A stretch of 64,000 bases of DNA from Eonycteris spelaea (lineage: Eukaryota > Chordata > Mammalia > Chiroptera > Pteropodidae): contig PUFA01000171.1 of the NCBI GenBank assembly GCA_003508835.1, positions 1,678,501-1,742,500 of the forward strand, written 5' to 3'. Under the pieces are notes generated by a model. That model was not told the DNA's origin. It saw nothing but the letters and a program-made list of their open reading frames with translations, and ran no database searches. The stretch's first letter is position 1, and every line of letters starts with the position of its first letter. The position numbers and the translations under genes were made by a program. Shown here one piece after another: positions 56,722-64,000 of the stretch.

Positions 56722-57055
56722 CTTTCTAAGCTACTTTTGCTTTGTAAGGGATCTTTACAAGATAAGTCAATAGGGAAAAGTACATGGGGAACTTGTGGCA
56801 TCACTTTTACAAGCACACTTTTCTGAGTGTAAGTGTACCTTAAATGTCATTTTAACTTTTTATGTGCATGTAAATAGCTATTATTTCAGTTGCTGGAATA
56901 TTAGTCATAACATCTAATGATGTGGAGATTGTTGCCTTATAAAACTCACAGCTGGGTAGCTACATGGCTCAAGGCAAAAGCCTATTTTAAAATCCATTGC
57001 TTTAGGAGGAGAATGTTTATTAAAACATTATATCTATTAAAAATATATGATGCAT
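56722..57055. other. Unassigned sequence
   Basis: Nothing recognised. Confidence 0.45.
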
Positions 57056-57059
57056 CGTT

Positions 57060-57300
57060 GGTCATTCTCTATGTTGCAGTGCCAACCACAGTTTTTCCAG
57101 CAAGGCTTTTTGAGTTGATACCTGGAAACCTGGCAAGGTCCACAGCCTCATAATTTACCAGTTCATCAAAAAATAAATAAATCTCAATAACCAGAAAGTA
57201 AATCACCGAAGGTGCCTGCACAGCAGCCTGTAAACTCATGTTTACATAGGCTCCATGGGGGTTGCCGTTGCTGTCAGTCAAATATTTCCAAGCTTGTAGG
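57060..57300. other. Possible constrained segment, open on both strands
   Basis: Repeat-free and base-balanced. The minus strand is open from upstream of 57,281 to 57,069 (about 70 codons; contains TDSNGNPHGAYVNMSLQAAV), beginning without an ATG and preceded by a pyrimidine/AG stretch. The plus strand is also open (56917-57153). The translation does not match a family I recognise. It could be an exon, a conserved non-coding element, or chance. Confidence 0.3.
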
Positions 57301-58075
57301 GAAGTAAATGTTCAAAAAGAAGTAAATGCTTGATCTCTTTGTAATAGAACTTAAATGAATTAATAATAAAGATACAGGATGAGGCTGATATTTGTAACTG
57401 GGGTGACAAGATCTGAATAAACATGTAGAAAGACTGGTAACTTTACATAATTAAGCTAGAATCTCCCTTCAGTTCTCAAATGTTATTTAAGCTAAAGGAG
57501 AGAATAGATTTTTCCTCAACTTCACAACAACACACTAAGAACAACTTATGGTGAGAAAAAGCTTCCAAAGAGACACTTTTGCCTTTTTAACATGCCATCA
57601 GTCCATCCCTGCTGCCTACTTTCCTTTAAAAAGATTACTTAATCTATGTATTTTCTATCACATAAAATAAATATTTGATGAAAAATACATATTTGGTCTG
57701 GACCCAGTAGAAGTTCCATAAACCTATGTCACATTGAATCTAAGTTCTTTAATTGTGTCAATTTTCCTTTCTTCTACCTAACTTTGCACAATTATTTTGC
57801 TTTGTACTATTTCCATCAAGACAATATAGACAAAGAAAGGCAGAGATGAAAATGTTCAAAGAAGGTGAATGTGACAAGGTATGTGGAAGTGTTTTTCAAC
57901 AAAGCTAAAATTTGAGATTTAGTATAAGGCTTATCTTTGACTTTCAACTGCCTTAATTCTCTATTCTTCACCCTGACAGGGATGAAGACGCAATGAAAAA
58001 GATCATTACTGAAAGTGGAACCAAGTAATTAAGCAAGTAACTCTAGCTAAGTCAATGGCATAGAACCTTTAAATG
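57301..58075. other. Unassigned AT-rich sequence
   Basis: Nothing recognised. Confidence 0.5.
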
Positions 58076-58079
58076 GACC

Positions 58080-58660
58080 TTTCTGTAATCCAGTCGAGCT
58101 AGCTGGTGCTAATCTTGCTTCTCTGTTTTCCCTTTCACCATATACTCATTCACTGGTCTATAGAACAGCTCTGGTGTACCACGCAGGTCCCTGCTTCAAG
58201 ACTGAGGTGCTCATTTCTTCAGCTGCCTTGATGTGTTGGCTGCCCCTGGGTCACAGCTGAGTTTTCCTGGTAATACCCTCAGGAGAAGAGAGCTTTCTCA
58301 CCTCAAATTAAGCAAACTCCCCTGGGGCAGCCACACATCCAGTGACTGGTCAGTATGGAGATACAAAGACCCATTTCCTTTACCTAAATTCAGGACATAT
58401 TTGGAAGGCTTTTCAAGCTTCATGAAGGATCAGCTTAGGCTTCTGTTAGAATTGTATCACAGTTCAATTCTCCTGCCTAATCCTGCTTTCCAAACAAATG
58501 TTGTTCTGAAAAGACTCTTCAATAAATTTCCTGCACACAAATCTCTGGCTCAGAGTCAGCTTCCCAGACCTTGCCTAACAAAAGGGTCCCTCTTAACTTA
58601 TAGCAAAATTGGACTGAAACCTGGAGAGGAAAAGCTTCATTGAGAACCACCCATTGTCCA
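58080..58660 (+). mobile_element. LTR-like old interspersed repeat
   Basis: Recalled repeat blocks: 'ctggggcagccacacatcca', 'gtatggagatacaaagaccc', 'gaaggatcagcttaggcttc', 'cacagttcaattctcctgcc', then AATAAA (58521-58526) and 'ctctggctcagagtcagctt'. The polyadenylation signal near the 3' end suggests an LTR, but the family is unnamed. The 136-codon open frame 58233-58643 lies within it and is not a gene. Confidence 0.5.
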
Positions 58661-59230
58661 TCCATTGCCACATTTTTGTCCATGACCCCTCCCTATTGCT
58701 CCACCAAAGGGGCACCCTGTTGCCAACACCTACCCTACATTTACTGAGGTTGAGAAATCATAATGAACTTTATAGAAAAGTGGGGCTAGGGAAAGGAGAT
58801 ATAGAATAATTAATAGAATAGCAAATGACTGCATACTATCTCATTTAACGCTCTTTGGCTTTCCTGGGGATAATCTTGCTCACACTCCTAGAGCTGGAAG
58901 AGGAAATAGAGCCAAAATTGAAAAACTAATGAGGTTACCCAATAGGAAATAGACCAATTCTAACTAATTTCCACTTCAGTAAATCAGTAACTCCCTTGAA
59001 TGAAACATCCTGTGGTAGCCTACCTGGGACCCCACAGTAACTAGAAATTTTGAAGCTTTCTCACCTCAAGGTGTTGAAAGGTCTAGGTCATCCCTACTCA
59101 CCAAGTCCTTTCTCCAACTACCCAGTTGTTGTAGGTAAAATTATTCTCCCATCCTTAGTGTTATTCATCCAGACTTATTTGGAGGAAGAATAAATGTCTC
59201 AAAATGTAGAGATTTTACATTGCTAGCCAT
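58661..59230. other. Unassigned sequence
   Basis: No confident feature. Confidence 0.45.
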
Positions 59231-59773
59231 GAAATATTAGTTTCCTATGGTTAATGTACCAAATTGCTACAAGCATAATGGATTAAAACAATACAAACTT
59301 ATTACTGTACCATTCTGTTGTTCATAAGTCTAAAATAGATCTTACAGGCTAAAATCAAGGTGTTAGCAGAGCTGTGTTTCTTCTGGACACACTAGAAGAG
59401 AGTCCATTTCCTCACCCTTTCCCAGATTCTAAAAGCTATCTGCATTCCCTGGCTTGTGGACCCATCCTTCATCTGCAAAGTCAGCAATGTCACATCTTCA
59501 AACCTCCCTCTTGTTCTATGATTCTATCATCACGTTATCATTTTCTTTGACCTTTCTGGCTCCTTATAATAAAGACCCTTATGATATTATTGGCCTCATT
59601 GAATCATCCAGGATAATCTCCTCACCTCAAAATCCTTAACTCAATCATATTTACAAAGACCCATTGCCATGTAAATTAACATTTTCACAGGTTCCAAGCA
59701 TTGCAACATGGACATCTTTTTTTGAGGGGGGAGGGGAATGAGGGCAGGTAACATTATTCATCCTACCACACAT
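59231..59773 (-). mobile_element. MaLR/ERVL-type solo LTR, nearly full length
   Basis: Antisense pattern in order: 'tagtttcctatggttaatgt', 'ggctaaaatcaaggtgttag', 'gagagtccatttcctcaccc', 'ctgcattccctggcttgtgg', 'gaatcatccaggataatctc', 'tgccatgtaaattaacattt', 'cattcatcctaccacac'. About 540 bp long with both ends recognisable. Non-coding. Confidence 0.75.
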
Positions 59774-60149
59774 GGCTATTCCTTTTTCCAAAGAAGAAAA
59801 CCAAAAAATAATCATCTAAATCCTCCAGGAGAACTGGTTCTAATGTCAAAGCCACTGTCCCTCCTCATAAATATTGGTTCGGTCTCTTCCTAGTACTACA
59901 GCTACACAATCAAATAACATGGTGCTAACAGAAGCTCATCCACATTTAGCAGCCTGGATTCTGCTACTCAGCTGGAAACCTACAAATTTAGTTGAGCTGT
60001 ATTTGTGGAAATCTTTCCCAGGCTTACAGCGGCAGAGAGCTAGACTCACAACCTTCCTTCAGACAGGCAAAAACAGAAACAACTTTGAGTCTGAAAGTAC
60101 AAAACAATCTAATATTTTTATGCATAATTTGAGAATCAAAGAAGAATAG
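59774..60149. other. Unassigned sequence
   Basis: A 91-codon plus-strand open frame (59874-60149) shows no family features. Confidence 0.45.
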
Positions 60150-60312
60150 AATTGTAGGGTTTGGTAATTTACAGGGCTCCTGGGTGACCTATTTAATGAA
60201 TTCTCTCATTTTACCAATGAGAAAACTAAAGAGCAGAGAGAGTAAGTCAAGCTCACCAGCCTCTGAGTAGCAGACCTAAGACTTGGTCTCCTTACTTTCT
60301 GCTCCACTGCCA
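60150..60312 (-). repeat. MIR SINE
   Basis: Antisense MIR: 'ctcattttaccaatgagaa', 'ctaaagagcagagagagtaa', 'gcagacctaagacttggtct'. Confidence 0.75.
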
Positions 60313-60449
60313 GGAGGGGATAAAGGGAAGAAGACAGAGAAAAGGGCAGGCAGGCAGGTAAGAATGAAGGAAGGGACAGATGAAAGGAGAAAATTAAAAA
60401 GATTTGGGCATCCATCCTGTACCCGACCTCACAGAGTCACTTTGCTGTG

Positions 60450-60602
60450 TGTTATCTTGTCATCTTTACAAACATCCTGAGTGATAGGTGATAGGGGTGT
60501 TGGCCTCATTTTTATAGAGCAAGAAACGAAGGTTCAAAGATATCTGGTATGTCCACTCAAGTTCAGACACTTGACACAGTCAGATCTGAATTAAGGAGGA
60601 TA
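60450..60602 (-). repeat. MIR SINE
   Basis: Antisense MIR: 'atcttgtcatctttacaaac', 'cctcatttttatagagcaag', 'cgaaggttcaaagatatctg'. Confidence 0.7.
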
Positions 60603-61597
60603 AAGGAAGAGAAGAATGAAAGCCATGTATAATCTAAACCCTGATTAAAACAAAACTAGTCAGAACCTGGTACCAAATAAATTTATATAAACATATTTTC
60701 TTGTAATTATATCTAATATTTAGGAACACATTTACCACTCCACAGATGTCCAAAAGTGTAAAAATAATTGTAGTGCAACTCATTAGGAACACTAAACACT
60801 ACATGTGTCACTTGAGAAAACTGCTAAAAGCTTGCTAAAAATCTAATTTCTATTTGCTTCCTAGTTAATCTGTTTATTTTTTTAAATGTTACATCAGAAC
60901 CCAGTTGGGCAGAGAATTAATTTCAGTGCTTCAGTCTTCCTCTTCCTTCCCTTTCTCACTTAATTTCCCGACCCTGTCTTTGTAGTGCTTGAATCCACAG
61001 CCCTCCAAATTCCCTGTGTCTTTGCCTATAGCAAAGTATAGCTTCTTCTTTAAGGACCCACTGAGACTCAGGAATGGGGTTCAAAACCGAAATGATGGTC
61101 TAGCTGGAGGGGTGTGATGGTTACCAGACAACTGCAAGCAATGAAAACCTTCAGGTATGAGGATGTTTGCTCTGATTTGAAGTAATATTTGTAGTTTATA
61201 CACTTTTAACGTACTTCCTATTAATCCAAAAAACAGAAAATACAACCCTAAATAATTGGGCAAAGACCATGACTAAGAGGCTGGGATATAATCTTAGCTT
61301 TCCAGGATTCCCAAACCTCTGCCTATGAAGCAGGAAACTCTGCAAACATGTGCTCAACGGTTGGCTTAAAGCTGTGTACAAACGCAGCATCATTTTGAAT
61401 CATGCAACTAAATAGGACCTGAGAGTTGTACCTAAAGTGAATCTTCATTAAAAGAATCATGAGCTGCCATTTACTTTGAAGATATTTACAGAGCTGTGTT
61501 CCTCAACAAGTCCGTAAATAAGCTTCTCCCCACTCCCAGAATGCTCCTCCAGCTCCTCTGCCACCCACTCTACTCTATCATATATATGTGAACGCAT
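60603..61597. other. Unassigned sequence
   Basis: Nothing recognised; minus-strand open frames at 61081-61393 are featureless. Confidence 0.5.
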
Positions 61598-61632
61598 GCA
61601 CGCACATGCACACACACACGTGCACAAACACA
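61598..61632. repeat. Imperfect (CA)n / CG-containing tract
   Basis: Alternating CA with GCATGCACGCACATGCA interruptions. Confidence 0.9.
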
Positions 61633-61764
61633 CTTTCACCTAGCTGGCTCTTTTCACCTCTCATCACTTCATCCTCCAGACCAGGATCAATATCCCCTCA
61701 TTCTCCCATTGTCTCTGAAGGTTTTATTACAGTTGTCAACTGACTCATCATTTGTTATAGACTA

Positions 61765-61992
61765 GGATACTGGTTAGGTGCCAAATTCTGAAGCCAGTCT
61801 TCTTGGGTTCAAATATCAGCTCAGTCACTGACTAGCTATGGATTGGATCTTAAAGAAATTTCTTAATATGCTGTGTTCAGCTTCCTCACCTCCAAACTGG
61901 AGATCCACCTCCTAGGATTGTTGAGTGGAATATGTGAAATAACAGATATAAAGCATTAGGAAAAGTGTCTGGCGCATAGTCAATTCTAGGCC
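61765..61992 (+). repeat. MIR SINE, near complete
   Basis: Sense MIR: 'ccagtcttcttgggttcaaa', 'agtcactgactagctatgg', 'cagcttcctcacctccaaac', 'aggattgttgagtggaatat', 'gtgtctggcgcatagtcaat'. Confidence 0.9.
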
Positions 61993-62019
61993 AGTGTTTG
62001 CTATTATTATTCATGAACT

Positions 62020-62140
62020 GTTGCTCCTCCCTCGTCATGCTGAAAGATACATGAGGGCTACAGCTGTTTCATAGTGTCCCCCACTATCCTTCCAGTACCT
62101 AGTATCCGTATTCGGTCAATAGTCTTAGAATAAATAGAGA
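62020..62140 (+). repeat. L2-type 3' end
   Basis: 'gctgaaagatacatgagggc' followed by 'agtgtcccccactatccttc' and 'cagtacctagtatccgtatt', in L2 3'-end order. Confidence 0.5.
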
Positions 62141-62555
62141 TGTGAAACCCCAGCATGTCCTCTGTCATCACTAAATCTGCCTGTCTCATTCATGGACGCA
62201 GCCACATTCACTGTTGTCACCACTACTGGAGCTGCTGCTATCACCACTGCTGCCCCAGCACCTTCACTGATATTTTCAAATATCTTTAGTGTAACTGGCT
62301 GTGATTGTTGTTCAGGGGGAAAAAAATAGTGGTAGTTCTAAAATATAGTCATTCAAGCAGCAGCAAGGTAACAGAACTTTGTTGATTTGGCTTTCGTTTC
62401 AAAGGTAATAAAAAGCCCTGGTTAAGCTTAGGTGACAATAAAGAAGGCAGGAGCTCAAATTTGGTTAAGCAACGAAGGCTATGGAAATCCTAAACGTATA
62501 AAATCACAGAGAGTATTCACCAACAAGATACAACAAAATAATAACAGTGATAACA
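62141..62555. other. Unassigned sequence
   Basis: Includes a GCT/CAC-rich patch at 62,210-62,265. No feature recognised. Confidence 0.45.
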
Positions 62556-62559
62556 GGAA

Positions 62560-62985
62560 CAGCAATGACAGTACTAAGTGCTTCCCAGGGAGGCGACACT
62601 GCAAAGATGTCATGAGCACACGATCTAGATCCTGACCCTCTGAGTTCCAAGCCCAGCTCTGGGATTTCACCAGTTATGAGATGCTGAGCAAGCTTGACTT
62701 TATGTGTTTCAGCTTCCTTATCTAAAAAGTTAGGAGAAAAAATAGTATCCATCTCCTAGTATTACCATAAGGATTAAAATTACTTTCTTTAATATGCCTT
62801 CTAATGAAATGCATCTCTTTTATTTATTTGAAACTCTAAAACTGATTGTCATGGTATATGAGACTAAACGGTTTTACGAAGGGAGTGTTTTTAAAAGTAT
62901 GGAAAAAATTAATTACTTTGTGTGAAGAACTTGGAAAGTGAATGGCACATAAAAAGCACTCCATAAATGTTGATTATTTTTGTTC
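62560..62985 (+). repeat. MIR SINE split by a short insertion
   Basis: Sense MIR: 'gagttccaagcccagctctg', 'tgtttcagcttccttatcta', 'ccataaggattaaaattac', then after the insertion 'aagtgaatggcacataaaaa' and 'gcactccataaatgttgatt'. Removing 62,787-62,919 restores a normal MIR. Confidence 0.85.
62787..62910. mobile_element. 124-bp insertion with 9-bp duplication
   Basis: AATTACTTT occurs at 62778-62786 and again at 62911-62919, flanking 124 bp unrelated to MIR. No clear terminal inverted repeats or poly(A). Family unknown. Confidence 0.65.
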
Positions 62986-64000
62986 ATTCAAAGAGTGTTA
63001 TGACTTTGTTAAATTAACATTTGTTAAGTAGAGCACCAGGAGCTGGATAGTAAGCCATAGTTCAATAAAGAACCACAATAGAAATTGAAATAGAGAAGTT
63101 TATTACTCAGAGGTCCTCAAGAAAGTACATGATGGGCATTGAAGGCACATTGGAGGTCCAGGCTTTCATTTCAGCAAAGAAAGGGCAATGGGATGGGGCA
63201 CATGTCTTTATTAGGGTCTGTGGGTCAAGTGCTTTGGGATTCCTGGGCTCAGGCCAGATGGGTTGGTTCAAAGAGCAGAATTTTGGTAAGCACAATAGGG
63301 GTCTTAACTAAGGGGTGCACAGATGAAGGCCCTAGAGACAAGGAAGACTTGATCACAAGGGCCATTGAAAGAAGTCATATCAGGAACTTACATTTGCCTG
63401 TGACTTCTACATGAGGGACTAGTGTCAGTTTAAGGCAACCTCACAGGCCACCTGGCCAAACGAAATGGATGCAGAGGCAGCCATTCAATGGAGTAACTTA
63501 GCTAAACTCCCTAAAATGTTTTTACAATCATTATCTCAAAGGACCAGTGAAGAGAGTATATATGTTGCATATACACATACAAGATGTATCATGATCTTTT
63601 CCCCTCCCATCTCATTTTGATACAGTAAGCCCACACTCTCTCAGTGCCTCTCCTGGGACACTGGTACTAAGGGTTCTGCCTGTTGCTCTGTCTCTCAAGG
63701 CTAAGACAGGCATCGTGTACCAAGCCAGGCATCACTACCATATTTGCAATGCAGAACATGAACATGTAGCCTCAGCTTTCCTTCCCTGTGAGAACAGGAG
63801 CTTCCTATTCAAATTTTCTAATAAACACATAAACACCAATCTTTTATCCATCTTCTAACTCAGGTTTATCAAACTAGAATATATCTACAGATCTATAGAG
63901 TTCTGTGGACCCCTCTTTAAGAGGCATATTTCTATCTTTAAAGTTCTGAAAATAATTAATTTTAAAAATTAGAACTTACAAAATTTATAAAATCAGATCT
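62986..64000. other. Unassigned sequence
   Basis: Several short open frames on both strands (63107-63414) overlap one another and show no family features. No repeat recognised to the window end. Confidence 0.5.

Noticed and set aside
58233..58643. 136-codon plus-strand frame
   Set aside because: Falls within an LTR-like dispersed repeat; no conserved protein features.
1..64000. tRNA, rRNA, snRNA, Y RNA or microRNA genes
   Set aside because: No characteristic internal promoter boxes, conserved cores or long stable hairpins were noticed on either strand; a tRNAscan/Infernal run would be decisive.

Overview
This window reads as ordinary nuclear DNA of a placental mammal, AT-rich and without any protein-coding or RNA gene I can support. 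Its interspersed repeats are mammalian: ancient MIR and L2 copies, L1M/L1ME LINEs, MaLR-type and other LTRs, and one hAT-type DNA transposon remnant. Two younger L1 copies (26,870-27,327 and 47,531-49,840, both on the minus strand) have 3' ends that, from memory, most resemble bat (Chiroptera) L1 3' UTRs. I saw no primate, rodent, carnivore, ruminant, horse or vespertilionid-bat SINE in 64 kb. A bat lineage with little SINE activity is therefore my best guess, at modest confidence.

Layout. 1-9.3 kb is mostly unique sequence with scattered MIRs. It holds a probable regulatory block (about 1,440-2,340) ending in a compact CpG cluster, and a long polypurine run. 9.6-15.7 kb holds MIRs, an old L1ME 3' end, a pair of related 150-200 bp segments 1.7 kb apart, and an ERV-like LTR. 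15.7-24.8 kb is largely unassigned, with microsatellites, MIRs and L2 ends. 24.8-25.7 kb is the best candidate conserved developmental enhancer. 26.8-32.4 kb contains a 5'-truncated L1 with target-site duplications, a long L2 and a hAT-type remnant. 34-50.1 kb is a LINE graveyard: an L1ME 3' end, a decayed L1M retaining ORF1- and ORF2-like regions (35,823-40,915), another old repeat with a composite microsatellite, LTRs, and a nested stack in which a 2.3 kb internally deleted L1 sits inside an older L1ME. 50-64 kb is mainly unassigned sequence with LTR-like elements, MIRs, and a few small GC-rich or possibly constrained patches.

There is no operon, CRISPR, phage or bacterial-type system here, and I found no convincing undescribed biological system. 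All long open frames are explained by repeats, simple-sequence tracts or chance. The items most worth checking are the candidate regulatory islands (1.4-2.3 kb, 24.8-25.7 kb, 57.1-57.3 kb), the internally deleted L1 with an intact 5' end, and several small rearrangements whose mechanism can be read from the sequence. Repeat class names rest on recalled consensus features, not on a database search; boundaries are approximate unless target-site duplications are given.
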